From Rhodocyclaceae bacterium UBA2346 (lineage in GTDB: Bacteria; Pseudomonadota; Gammaproteobacteria; Burkholderiales; Rhodocyclaceae), in the NCBI GenBank assembly GCA_002344625.1, contig DDUE01000086.1:1-28279 (forward strand): a stretch of DNA of 28,279 bases, given 5' to 3'. A program made the position numbers and the translations under genes. This document shows positions 15,354 to 22,818 of this stretch, piece by piece; position 1 is the first letter of the stretch, and each line of letters begins with the position of its first letter. The notes below the pieces were generated by a model, which did not search any database, was not told the origin of the DNA, and was given only the letters and a program-made list of their open reading frames with translations.

Positions 15354-16037
15354 ATGCTCGTAACCATTCCGGACTTACTGACTCCAGCAGAAATCACCCA
15401 TATCCGCCAGAGGCTGGAAGACACCCAGTGGATCTGCGGTCGGCGCACGGCCGGCGATCAGGCCGCAAAGGTGAAGAACAACCTTCAACTTCCCGTGGAG
15501 AGCACCGATGCAGTCGAACTCGGCAACATCGTGCTGGGTGCGCTGGGGCGCAACGCCATCTATTCCTCCGCCGCACTGCCACTGCACGTGCTGCCACCGA
15601 TGTTCAACCGTTACGACGAGGGCATGGACTTTGGAACCCACGTGGATGGCTCCATACGCGTGATTCCGGGCACCGCGCAACGCATCCGCACCGACGTATC
15701 CACCACGGTTTTCCTATCGTCACCCGAGGAATATGACGGCGGCGAGCTCGTGGTACATGACACCTACGGCGAGAAACGCGTCAAGTTACCGGCAGGCCAC
15801 GCAGTGATCTATCCGGCAACCAGCCTGCATTCAATCACACCGGTGACGCGCGGCTCTCGCTGGGCGTGCTTCTTCTGGGCCCAGTCGATGGTGCCCGACG
15901 ACTGGAAGCGGCGCATGCTCTATGAACTCGATCTGTCGATCATGCGCATCCGATCGCTACTGCCCGACGACGATGAAGCCGTAACGGGGATCGTTGCCCA
16001 TTATCACAATCTAATCCGCCAATGGGGGACGACGTGA
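15354..16037 (+). CDS. piuC: PiuC-type Fe(II)/2-oxoglutarate-dependent dioxygenase (PKHD-type hydroxylase)
   Basis: 227 residues, the usual PiuC/YbiX length. The start MLVTIPDLLTPAEI at 15354 matches the family N-terminus; a TTG nine bases upstream is less likely, and neither has a clear ribosome site. The double-stranded beta-helix fold shows the iron ligands His96 and Asp98 (GTHVDGSIR) and His159 (TSLHSITPV), plus Arg169 (RGSRWACFFW) for 2-oxoglutarate. The family is iron-repressed and sits next to TonB-dependent siderophore receptors of the PiuA/Fiu type; its substrate is not established. Here an IS fragment separates it from the receptor. Confidence 0.9.
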   Translation: MLVTIPDLLTPAEITHIRQRLEDTQWICGRRTAGDQAAKVKNNLQLPVESTDAVELGNIVLGALGRNAIYSSAALPLHVLPPMFNRYDEGMDFGTHVDGSIRVIPGTAQRIRTDVSTTVFLSSPEEYDGGELVVHDTYGEKRVKLPAGHAVIYPATSLHSITPVTRGSRWACFFWAQSMVPDDWKRRMLYELDLSIMRIRSLLPDDDEAVTGIVAHYHNLIRQWGTT

Positions 16038-16090
16038 GGCATAGCCGCAAACACGCCTTCCCATGCACACCCCCCACGGCGCCGATTTCG

Positions 16091-16116
16091 ACCGGGCGTA
16101 ATCATCATTGCCCGGT
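16091..16116 (+). terminator. Candidate hairpin terminator after piuC
   Basis: ACCGGGC (16091-16097) pairs perfectly with GCCCGGT (16110-16116) across a 12-base AT-rich loop, followed by GTTT. The short T run makes it a weak intrinsic terminator. The loop GTAATCATCATT also looks somewhat Fur-like, so an operator for the next gene is an alternative. Confidence 0.35.
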
Positions 16117-16193
16117 GTTTCCGCCAACCGGACGGCGTGTTTCATCGCCACCGGTCATGGCAATGGATCAACATTGTCGAGGAACACGCACAT

Positions 16194-17321
16194 ATGCTCC
16201 CAACACTAGCGCAGATTCCCGCCGAAGTCGTCTCCGTGGGTGACTACGAGCCCTTGGCGCGCGAGCGCATGAGCGCATCGGCGTGGGCCTACTTGCAGGG
16301 CGGTGCGGCCGACGAGCTCACCTTGCGCGACAACCTCGACGCCTTCCGCCGGCTGCGCCTGCTACCGCGCGTATTGACGGATGTTGGCGGTGGCGATATC
16401 GAACTGGCCCTGCTAAACCATCGTCATGCATCCCCCATCCTCCTGGCACCCGTGGCGTATCAGCAACTCGCCCACCCCGAGGGCGAACTGGCCACCGCGT
16501 TGGCAGCCTCTGCGATGCAGACCTGCATGGTCGTCAGCACGCAGGCCAGTACTTCGCTCGAAACGCTAGCACAGGCAACGCAGGGTCCACTATGGTTCCA
16601 GCTCTACATCCAGCTCGATCGCGCCTTCACTCGGGAACTGGTCGCGCGAGCGGAGGCAGCCGGTTACCAGGCGCTGGTCGTCACAGTGGATGCCCCGGTC
16701 AACGGCGTACGCAACCGCGAACAGCGCACCGGATTCACGCTGCCCCAAGGCGTGGTGGCGGTCAATCTGGAGGGCATGCGCTCACTGCCGGATGAGCCTG
16801 TGCGTGCTGGTGGCATCCCACTGTTGCAGACCAAGCTCGTACGTAGCGCCACGACGTGGGATGACGTGCAATGGCTGCGGTCGATCACAAAACTTCCCAT
16901 TCTGCTCAAGGGCATTCTTGCTCCCGGCGATGCGGTACGTGCGGCCGACGAAGGCATCGCGGGCGTCGTCGTGTCAAACCACGGTGGACGCACGCTGGAC
17001 GGCCTACCGGCCACCATCGACGCATTGCCAGCGATCGCCCACGCCGTTGAAGGGCGCATTCCCTTGCTCTTGGACGGAGGTATCCGCCGTGGCACCGACA
17101 TCTTCAAAGCCTTGGCACTGGGCGCATCCGCAGTGCTGATTGGACGGCCCTTCGTACATGGTCTCGCCGCAGCCGGGGCCTCGGGCGTGGTGCATGTCCT
17201 ACACATCCTGCGCACCGAGTTGGAGATCGCCATGGTCCTGACGGGTTGCCGTACCCTGGCCGACATCGACATCACACGGTTGGTGCAGCCGCTCAATTGC
17301 TCTTGTCATCGGCACAGCTGA
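16194..17321 (+). CDS. FMN-dependent alpha-hydroxy-acid oxidase/dehydrogenase
   Basis: 375 residues, start at 16194 after a GAGGAA ribosome site. The (S)-2-hydroxy-acid oxidase fold is clear: Tyr33 in WAYLQGGAADE, LLAPVAY, WFQLYIQLDR (Tyr138), VTVDAPVNGVRNRE, Lys239 (PILLKGI), catalytic His263 with Arg266 (SNHGGRTLDG) and the FMN phosphate loop LLDGGIRRGTDIFKALALGA and IGRP. Such enzymes (glycolate oxidase, lactate oxidase, LldD, mandelate dehydrogenase) oxidise 2-hydroxy acids to 2-keto acids. There is no membrane-binding insert, so it is probably soluble. It lies in the siderophore locus 156 bases after piuC; a role on a hydroxy-carboxylate ligand or on lactate is possible but unproven. The His/Cys-rich tail (NCSCHRHS) is odd. 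Confidence 0.88.
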   Translation: MLPTLAQIPAEVVSVGDYEPLARERMSASAWAYLQGGAADELTLRDNLDAFRRLRLLPRVLTDVGGGDIELALLNHRHASPILLAPVAYQQLAHPEGELATALAASAMQTCMVVSTQASTSLETLAQATQGPLWFQLYIQLDRAFTRELVARAEAAGYQALVVTVDAPVNGVRNREQRTGFTLPQGVVAVNLEGMRSLPDEPVRAGGIPLLQTKLVRSATTWDDVQWLRSITKLPILLKGILAPGDAVRAADEGIAGVVVSNHGGRTLDGLPATIDALPAIAHAVEGRIPLLLDGGIRRGTDIFKALALGASAVLIGRPFVHGLAAAGASGVVHVLHILRTELEIAMVLTGCRTLADIDITRLVQPLNCSCHRHS

Positions 17322-17433
17322 AGCCCGAGACCGCTGCCTGGGCGGCTCGACTCTGCGTGCGCGCCACCGGCGCTCGTCGATCTGCGCCTTGAGGTTACGA
17401 AAAGGCGCGCGTTGACTTCGGATACCAACGCCA

Positions 17434-18828
17434 TCAGAGCGTCCATGGCGATACATCGCCGCCCCGTGCGATCGCGAGCCGAAACCTCAATCCGGGCTCG
17501 GCCCGCACGGCCGTGAGAATCCAGCCATGTGCCAACGCAATTTCCTGGCAAATGGACAAACCCAGCCCTGCCCCGTGGTCGCGCCGATGCGCCGCGCGCC
17601 AGAACCGCTCGAACAACAGGGGAAGCTGAGCTGCATCGACGCCTGGCCCTGAATCCCGCACTGTCACCGCGTCGCGTTGAATTTCCACGCTGACGATCGT
17701 CTTTGCAGGTGCGTGCTGAATGGCGTTCTCCAACAGATTCTTCAGCACAGTAAACAAGGCGCCGCGGTCGGCCTGCCACTCCACGTTGTCGGCAACGGCG
17801 GATACCTCCAAGCGCACGTCGGCGGCACCGGCCATGCGTTGCAGATAAGCCGCGGCCTCGTCGGCTGCATCCTGCACCCGGACGGTGGTGAAGTTGTAGT
17901 TGTGCGCCTCGCTGGCCTCAGCCAGAAGCAGTAGCTGCTGCACCTGACGCGTCATGTATTCGACATCGCTCAAGAGCGCGTCACGATCCTGAGGGCCATC
18001 TTCCCCCAGCTCTATCTGCGCACGAATCAACGCGAGTGGCGTCTTCAACTCGTGCGCCGCGGTACCGAGAAATTCCTTCTGCACGCGATAGCCGTTTTCG
18101 AGACGCTCCAGCACCCGATTGAAACTGTCGACAAGCGGGGCAATCTCCGAGGGGACGACTTCCGTCTTCAGTCGGGCATGAATGGAGCGCGGCGAGATTG
18201 CTGCCGCAGACTCCGATACATCTCGCAGTGGCTTGAGGGTGTAGCGCAAGGTAAGGTAGGCGCACAGGCCAAAGGCGACGAGCAGCACGAGGCTGAATAC
18301 CGTAACGCCGGTTACCACCAGCGGCAACGCGATGCGATGATGGAGGAGTTCCATGAACCGCGCGCTGGCCGCGAACTGCAGGTACCACGTCCGGCCACCA
18401 TGCTCGAGCGGCTCGGTGACTCCATATACGACCAATCCCTCGTGCCCGAAGTCGAAGCTCCCACGCACCAACCGGAGGAAATCTCCGCCAGCCGGCCAGA
18501 ATCTCTCTCCGGCATTCGAGGCAGCGACCGCCTTCCCGGCGTCGTCCAGGATTCGATACGCAATTTCGCGCTGGGGACCTTCGTACAGCCACGCCAGATC
18601 GTCCATGCTGGCATCGAATCCGACGGGTCTGCCATTGCCGTCGAACCTGATCTTTTCCGCCAGCCCCTCCGCAGCGTCAGCCAGGTCCATCCGGGCCAGT
18701 TTATCGCTCTGAAGCACCGCTACTGCGGCGATCACGACCAGCGCAATGCTGAGAATCATGCCGAAAACATAGGCCAGCAGAACCTTCAACCTCAGGCTAT
18801 TCAGCGGAATCTTCTTCGCGGAGCGCAT
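17434..18828 (-). CDS. Sensor histidine kinase of the mipA operon
   Basis: 464 residues. The ATG at 18828 has a GAGGG ribosome site and overlaps the end of the response regulator gene by 32 bases. Membrane helices at about 17-39 and 168-194 flank a periplasmic sensor part of about 128 residues. HAMP linker (YTLKPLRDVSESAAAISPRS), HisKA with His259 (GTAAHELKTPLALIRAQ), N box KNLLENAIQHA, G1 DSGPGV and G2 GAGLGLS are all present. It is the last gene of a mipA/regulator/kinase operon on the minus strand, convergent with the hydroxy-acid oxidase gene. The stimulus is unknown; an envelope signal is likely given MipA. Confidence 0.93.
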   Translation of the reverse strand: MRSAKKIPLNSLRLKVLLAYVFGMILSIALVVIAAVAVLQSDKLARMDLADAAEGLAEKIRFDGNGRPVGFDASMDDLAWLYEGPQREIAYRILDDAGKAVAASNAGERFWPAGGDFLRLVRGSFDFGHEGLVVYGVTEPLEHGGRTWYLQFAASARFMELLHHRIALPLVVTGVTVFSLVLLVAFGLCAYLTLRYTLKPLRDVSESAAAISPRSIHARLKTEVVPSEIAPLVDSFNRVLERLENGYRVQKEFLGTAAHELKTPLALIRAQIELGEDGPQDRDALLSDVEYMTRQVQQLLLLAEASEAHNYNFTTVRVQDAADEAAAYLQRMAGAADVRLEVSAVADNVEWQADRGALFTVLKNLLENAIQHAPAKTIVSVEIQRDAVTVRDSGPGVDAAQLPLLFERFWRAAHRRDHGAGLGLSICQEIALAHGWILTAVRAEPGLRFRLAIARGGDVSPWTL

Positions 18829-19483
18829 AGCCGAGCCCTCTGACGTTGACGATCCGCTGCCGCGAACCGATTGCGACCAGTTTGCGGCGTATGCGGTGAA
18901 GGGCCACATCCAGCGCGTTTGGTGTGACCGCCTCGCTCAGCCCCCATGCCGCTGCCTCCAAGGCACTGCGGCGCACGACCTCCTCATGCTTGCGCAAGAG
19001 CAGCAGCATGATCTGTACCTCAGCCGGGGCCAGGGTGATGCGCTCGTCTCCGCTGCATAGAACACTTGCGTTGGCGCGCAGCGTCAGATCGCCGTGAGTG
19101 GGATCAAGCGGGCGGAACTCCACGGGGCGGCGCAGCAAGGCACGCACTCGCGCCACCATCTCGTCCATGGCGAATGGCTTGGGCAGGTAGTCGTCGGCTC
19201 CGGCTTCGAGACCCTCCACCCGGTCATGCAGTGCATCACGCGCCGTCAGTACAAGGCAGGGGGTACGAAAGCCGGCGCTACGCAGCTTCTGCAGCAAGAC
19301 CAGTCCGTCCCCATCCGGCAATCCCCGGTCAAGAACCAAAGCCTGGTAAGGTATCTGTTGGACGGCAGCCCATGCAGCGTCGATGCGTTCGCTCACATCG
19401 ACGCCGATTCCTGCGGCCACCAGGCCCTTGTGTATCAGCCGGGCCAGCCGTTCGTGGTCTTCGATCAGGAGTATTCGGCTCAT
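18797..19483 (-). CDS. OmpR-family response regulator of the mipA operon
   Basis: 228 residues. Receiver: Glu8/Asp9 pocket, phospho-Asp52 (LVLDRGLPDGDG), Thr80 and Lys102 (DDYLPKPFAMDE). The winged-helix domain (about 130-222) includes LAPAEVQIMLLLLRKHEEVVRRSALE and PNALDVALHRIRRKLVAIGSRQRIVNVRGLGYAL, as in the QseB/TctD type. Its ATG overlaps the mipA stop by four bases and its 3' end overlaps the kinase start by 32 bases, so all three genes are translationally coupled. A direct repeat of GTAAG upstream of mipA is a plausible binding site. Confidence 0.93.
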   Translation of the reverse strand: MSRILLIEDHERLARLIHKGLVAAGIGVDVSERIDAAWAAVQQIPYQALVLDRGLPDGDGLVLLQKLRSAGFRTPCLVLTARDALHDRVEGLEAGADDYLPKPFAMDEMVARVRALLRRPVEFRPLDPTHGDLTLRANASVLCSGDERITLAPAEVQIMLLLLRKHEEVVRRSALEAAAWGLSEAVTPNALDVALHRIRRKLVAIGSRQRIVNVRGLGYALREEDSAE

Positions 19484-20313
19484 CGGAAACTGTACTGGTA
19501 GCCCAGCATCACCCGGTTTTCGGTCGAGCGATCCACGATGGGGCTGTCTTTGATCTCTTTGCCCAGGAACGTCACACCGACATTGAGCATCATCGAATGA
19601 TGCCTGTCAAAACGGTAAATGCCAGTCAAGCTGATTTCGGGGTTGACCGCGGCCTTGCCGGTATAAGCCGCACGCCCCGCCGTTACCTCGCTGTCACGCA
19701 CGCCGTAGTAGTAGTCCACATACTTCCTGTCTAGCCATTCAACGCCCACCTGGGGTATCAGCATCAAGCTTGGGCTCAGCATGAGCTTGCGCTCCAAGCC
19801 CAGGGCAAGGCGTTGCCCCTTGCTGTTGCTAGAGGCATCACCCAGCCACTCCAGCGTGATGCCGGCCAGGTCATTTTCCCACTCCACCTTGGCGCCTAGC
19901 CAGACGCTGGACTTGCGCTCTGCCATGCCAGCCAGGGCCGGCGAGTCGCCGGCCTCGTAGCCAGCGCCGTCGAACAGCTTGGCCACGACGCCGAAGTTGA
20001 GGCGTTGCGATTCACTCAACTCGATTCCTGGCAGCTTCAGTTCCAGATTCGGGCCGTCCAGCCTCACATACCGATTTTCGTAAGAGATCATGGGCAAGGC
20101 TCTGGTCTCGCGATCCATACCCTTGTACGCCGTCTGTGCGCTGATGCCGGCCAGGCCCAAGCCCCAGGAGGCACCCTCGGGCTCGTCCTTGCCGGAAGGC
20201 TGCTGGGCGAACGCAGGAGCCGGGCAGGCCAGTACCGCCGCGACAGCGGAGACAAGGGCCAGGTTGACGGCGCTTGCTTTAAAGCGGTGCTTGAAGGCTG
20301 GGGAGGGAGGCAT
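19480..20313 (-). CDS. mipA: MipA/OmpV-family outer membrane protein
   Basis: 277 residues with a signal peptide ending near AFAQ (residue 36). The mature part has the MipA/OmpV beta-barrel pattern: WGLGLAGISAQTAYKGMDRETRALPMISYENRYVRLDGPNLELKLPGI at the front, alternating strands, and LTGIYRFDRHHSMMLNVGVTFLGKEIKDSPIVDRS near the end. It ends YQYSFR, with one residue beyond the usual terminal aromatic. Family members scaffold murein-synthesis enzymes or act in envelope stress and drug or metal responses. The gene leads an operon with a two-component system, which suggests that the system senses an envelope condition and controls mipA itself. Confidence 0.88.
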   Translation of the reverse strand: MPPSPAFKHRFKASAVNLALVSAVAAVLACPAPAFAQQPSGKDEPEGASWGLGLAGISAQTAYKGMDRETRALPMISYENRYVRLDGPNLELKLPGIELSESQRLNFGVVAKLFDGAGYEAGDSPALAGMAERKSSVWLGAKVEWENDLAGITLEWLGDASSNSKGQRLALGLERKLMLSPSLMLIPQVGVEWLDRKYVDYYYGVRDSEVTAGRAAYTGKAAVNPEISLTGIYRFDRHHSMMLNVGVTFLGKEIKDSPIVDRSTENRVMLGYQYSFR

Positions 20314-20362
20314 GAACAGGTTCCTTGCGGATGTTGAAAACCTTCATCCTCCGGCCCCCCGT

Positions 20363-20429
20363 CTTACGGAACACTTACCCGAATCAAGAGCTATAGCTCG
20401 GCGCCGCTGACCGAAATTCCGGTAAGTGT
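20363..20429. promoter_or_regulatory. Repeat-rich candidate operator upstream of mipA
   Basis: On the minus strand GTAAG occurs twice in tandem with an 11-base period (plus-strand CTTAC at 20363-20367 and 20374-20378), as expected for two OmpR-type subunits on one face of the helix. The arm ACACTTACCCGAAT (20371-20384) also forms a 14-bp inverted repeat with ATTCCGGTAAGTGT (20416-20429), one mismatch. Between them is a perfect 12-bp palindrome GAGCTATAGCTC (20388-20399). The block lies 50-115 bases before the mipA start. Confidence 0.5.
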
Positions 20430-20718
20430 CTGGAAAGACATACGGCCAGATAGTCGCATTCGTTGCAGATCGAGGCGAAGGCTTGCGAGCCCCCAAGAAC
20501 CCAGTCAATGAACGTCCGATCCAGGTTCCAGCATTCCCGCTTACGGACTCGGTTTCATGCGCCAACCCAACTGGCCCGCCACTTGGTGCTGTACGCTGCC
20601 ATCGGCATACCACATGTACTCGCGGGTTTCCCTGGTATCACGCGAAGGTGGTTGATGATGATGGCCTTACGAACCTCAGCAGTTGCGAGGATTCGTCTAG
20701 GAAGGCGGTTTTAGACCG

Positions 20719-20750
20719 GCGCGACACGAATGGCGATTTTCGTGTCGCGC
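20719..20750. repeat. Perfect 12-bp inverted repeat
   Basis: GCGCGACACGAA (20719-20730) and TTCGTGTCGCGC (20739-20750) are perfect inverted copies with an 8-base spacer. The core GGCGCGACA at 20718-20726 recurs as a direct repeat at 20762-20770. There is no T run and no gene end close by, so it is not an obvious terminator; a recombination or protein-binding site is possible. Confidence 0.5.
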
Positions 20751-20822
20751 TAATCGGAGTTGGCGCGACAGCGGGACGCAGGAGCCTAACAGCTGATATC
20801 GATAAACGCCTGACTCAAAAAC

Positions 20823-20850
20823 AAAAAGCCACCGGGCGGGTGGCTTTTTT
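20823..20850. terminator. Bidirectional intrinsic terminator at the tRNA-Pro 3' side
   Basis: GCCACC (20828-20833) pairs with GGTGGC (20839-20844) over a 5-base loop, flanked by AAAAA (20823-20827) and TTTTTT (20845-20850), so it can terminate in both directions. It lies 11 bases beyond the tRNA 3' end and would end the ispB/tRNA-Pro transcript. Confidence 0.8.
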
Positions 20851-20860
20851 GCGGGATTTT

Positions 20861-20937
20861 TGGTCGGGGAAAGAGGATTCGAACCTCCGGCCCCTGCGTC
20901 CCGAACGCAGTGCTCTACCAGGCTGAGCTATTCCCCG
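20861..20937 (-). tRNA. tRNA-Pro (anticodon CGG)
   Basis: 77 bases with an encoded CCA end at 20861-20863. The acceptor stem CGGGGAA pairs with TTCCCCG; the D arm has AGCTCAGCCTGGTAGAGC; the anticodon stem CTGCG/CGCAG encloses TTCGGGA, placing anticodon CGG at 20903-20901; the T arm contains GGTTCGAATCC. The gene starts 14 bases after the ispB stop codon on the same strand and is followed by a strong terminator. Confidence 0.96.
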
Positions 20938-20951
20938 ACGTTCAGCGCGAT

Positions 20952-21935
20952 CTAGTGATTTCTCTCAATCGCGAAGGAGCACAATTCTAGCAGCGAATTC
21001 TTGAAAATGGAAGGTGGCAATGATTGAAGTGCATTGACTGCAAGCTGCGCCTCCGCGCGCGCGCTCACGCGCGACTCGTCCAGCGCGCCGGTCGCGTGAA
21101 TGATCTCGAGGATGGCTTGAAAGTCATCACGACCTCCGGATTCGATCGCTGTCCGCACCCGGGCCGCTTGGGCCGCCGTGCCATGTTGCATGGCAAAAAT
21201 CAATGGCAGCGTCGGCTTGCCCTCGGCCAGATCGTCGCCCAGATGCTTGCCTAGCGAGACCTCGTCGGAAGTGTAGTCAAGCACGTCGTCGACGATCTGA
21301 AAGGCCGTGCCGAGGTGCATACCAAAAGCTGCGAGTTGCGCTTCCAGCGCCGCATCGGCGCCCCCCAGGATCGCCCCGAGACGGGTCGCCGCCTCAAACA
21401 GCTTGGCGGTCTTGTAGCGGATAACGCGCAGGTAGTCGTCGATACCCACATCCGCATTGTGGCAGTTGAGTAACTGCAACACCTCGCCCTCGGCGATGAC
21501 GTTGGTAGCGTCGGCCAGGACTTGCATGACACGCAGGTCATTCACGCCGACCATCATCTGAAACGCGCGCGAGTAGAGAAAATCACCGACCAGCACCGAC
21601 GCGGCGTTGCCGAACAAGGCGTTGGCCGTCTTGTTGCCGCGCCGCAGATCGGATTCGTCGACGACATCGTCGTGCAGCAGCGTCGCGGTATGGATGAACT
21701 CGACCACCGCGGCGAGCTCATGGTGATGCACGCCGCGGTAACCGGTCGCGTTCGCACAGAACACCACCAGTGCCGGGCGCAGGCGCTTGCCGCCACTGTG
21801 GATGATGTATTCCGCGACCTGCCTGATCAGGACCACATCGGAATGGAGGCGCTGCCGGATGACGGCATCGACCGACTGCATGTCGACGGCAATGGGCGCA
21901 AAGATCGGCGGAATCGGCAAAATTGCGACACTCAC
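20952..21935 (-). CDS. ispB: Octaprenyl (polyprenyl) diphosphate synthase
   Basis: 327 residues. It extends farnesyl diphosphate with isopentenyl diphosphate to the long side chain of ubiquinone. Both aspartate-rich motifs are present: LLHDDVVDESD (Asp89, 90, 93) with Arg98/99, and FQIVDDVLDYTSD (Asp216, 217, 220); GGKRLRP (48-54) binds the pyrophosphate. The start is a GTG at 21935; the N-terminus FAPIAVDMQSVDAVIRQRL matches the family, though the first ~10 residues are uncertain as no good ribosome site is visible. tRNA-Pro follows within 15 bases on the same strand. Confidence 0.94.
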   Translation of the reverse strand: MSVAILPIPPIFAPIAVDMQSVDAVIRQRLHSDVVLIRQVAEYIIHSGGKRLRPALVVFCANATGYRGVHHHELAAVVEFIHTATLLHDDVVDESDLRRGNKTANALFGNAASVLVGDFLYSRAFQMMVGVNDLRVMQVLADATNVIAEGEVLQLLNCHNADVGIDDYLRVIRYKTAKLFEAATRLGAILGGADAALEAQLAAFGMHLGTAFQIVDDVLDYTSDEVSLGKHLGDDLAEGKPTLPLIFAMQHGTAAQAARVRTAIESGGRDDFQAILEIIHATGALDESRVSARAEAQLAVNALQSLPPSIFKNSLLELCSFAIERNH

Positions 21936-22062
21936 GGAAAACCCGCGATCTTAGGGGGCCACACATGCCCCGTCAACCGCACCAGGCGACGAGCGGAAGA
22001 ATACGCACCGTGCGGTAACGCACCCCACCACGCAACCGCCGAACCACGCAAACCGCACGCAC

Positions 22063-22809
22063 TCATGTGTCTGCCTCCCGCACGATATCGGGCCGATCGG
22101 TGATCACGCAATCGACTCCCCATTCGAGCAGTTGCCGGGCACGCGCGGGATCGTTCTCGGTGTACACGACCAGCCACAGGCCTTCGGCATGGACCGCCTG
22201 CGCGAGCGCCGCAGTCACCTGGCCCGCCTCCGTGTGCAGCGCGACGACGCCGAGCCGGCGGCAACGCACCGCCCAGTCGGCGGGCATGCTTTCGACCAGC
22301 AAGCCGCGGGGCAGATGTGGCGCGATCTCGGCCGCCGCCGTAAGCGCGATCTCGGAGAATGAAGACAGCAAGGGCGGCTGCGCCGCGCTGCGCCACAACT
22401 CAGCCGCCGCGGACGCGACCACCCGGGCGGTCGGCGCATCCCAGCCGGTGGCCGGCTTGATCTCGACGTTGGCCGCGAGACCGAGCGCGATACACCGTCG
22501 AGCCACATGCCCGAAACCCGGAATGCGCTCGCCGGCGAAACGCTGATCGAACCAGGAGCCGGCATCCAGCGCATGCAGGGCGGCATCCGGTGCGAGCGAC
22601 ATGTCGCCGCAGCCGTCGCTGGTCCGCTCCAGGGTTTCGTCGTGGATGACGAACGGCGACCCCTCGCCGCTCAGCATCACATCGAACTCCACGCCCCGGC
22701 AACCGAGCGCATGCGCGACATTGAGGCCGGCCAGCGTATTCTCCGGCGCCAGTTGCCCACCGCAGCGGTGGGCGAGCACGCGCGGCCACGGCCAGCGGGC
22801 GGGCGCCAT
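22063..22809 (-). CDS. ugpQ: Glycerophosphodiester phosphodiesterase
   Basis: 248 residues, single GDPD domain, cytosolic (no signal peptide). It would hydrolyse glycerophosphodiesters to glycerol-3-phosphate and an alcohol. Family residues: His14-Arg15 (VLAHRCGG), Glu23-Asn24 (APENTLAG), Glu41 and Asp43 (GVEFDVML), His56 (VIHDETLERTSDG), Glu in VEIKP, and the C-terminal VYTENDPARARQLLEWGVDCVITDRPD. It starts 9 bases after the ugpB stop on the same strand, so the two genes form an operon. Confidence 0.93.
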   Translation of the reverse strand: MAPARWPWPRVLAHRCGGQLAPENTLAGLNVAHALGCRGVEFDVMLSGEGSPFVIHDETLERTSDGCGDMSLAPDAALHALDAGSWFDQRFAGERIPGFGHVARRCIALGLAANVEIKPATGWDAPTARVVASAAAELWRSAAQPPLLSSFSEIALTAAAEIAPHLPRGLLVESMPADWAVRCRRLGVVALHTEAGQVTAALAQAVHAEGLWLVVYTENDPARARQLLEWGVDCVITDRPDIVREADT

Positions 22810-22818
22810 CCGCGGAGC

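Larger units (their letters stand above)
20314..20860. other. Intergenic region between mipA and tRNA-Pro
   Basis: 547 bases without a convincing gene. A plus-strand open frame across 20426-20926 runs through the tRNA and is spurious. The region contains the mipA operator candidate, a perfect 12-bp inverted repeat with a nearby copy of its core (20719-20770), and a bidirectional terminator next to the tRNA. Its irregular, gene-free character fits an integration or deletion boundary. Confidence 0.5.

Noticed and set aside
14867..15736. Plus-strand open frame of 289 codons spanning transposase and piuC
   Set aside because: Considered as the frameshifted second half of the transposase, but it shows no DDE-type residues or GRSRGG motif and enters piuC in the wrong frame.
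16098..16109. GTAATCATCATT as a third Fur box
   Set aside because: It lacks the 7-1-7 symmetry of Fur sites and forms the loop of a hairpin; kept only as an alternative note under the terminator candidate.
20344..20613. Minus-strand 89-codon frame upstream of mipA
   Set aside because: It covers the operator repeats, has no ribosome site or recognisable family, and its composition looks non-coding.
20426..20926. Plus-strand open frame of 166 codons
   Set aside because: It runs through the terminator and antisense through the tRNA-Pro gene, has no domain pattern, and the start of its translation crosses the mipA operator region; a chance frame.
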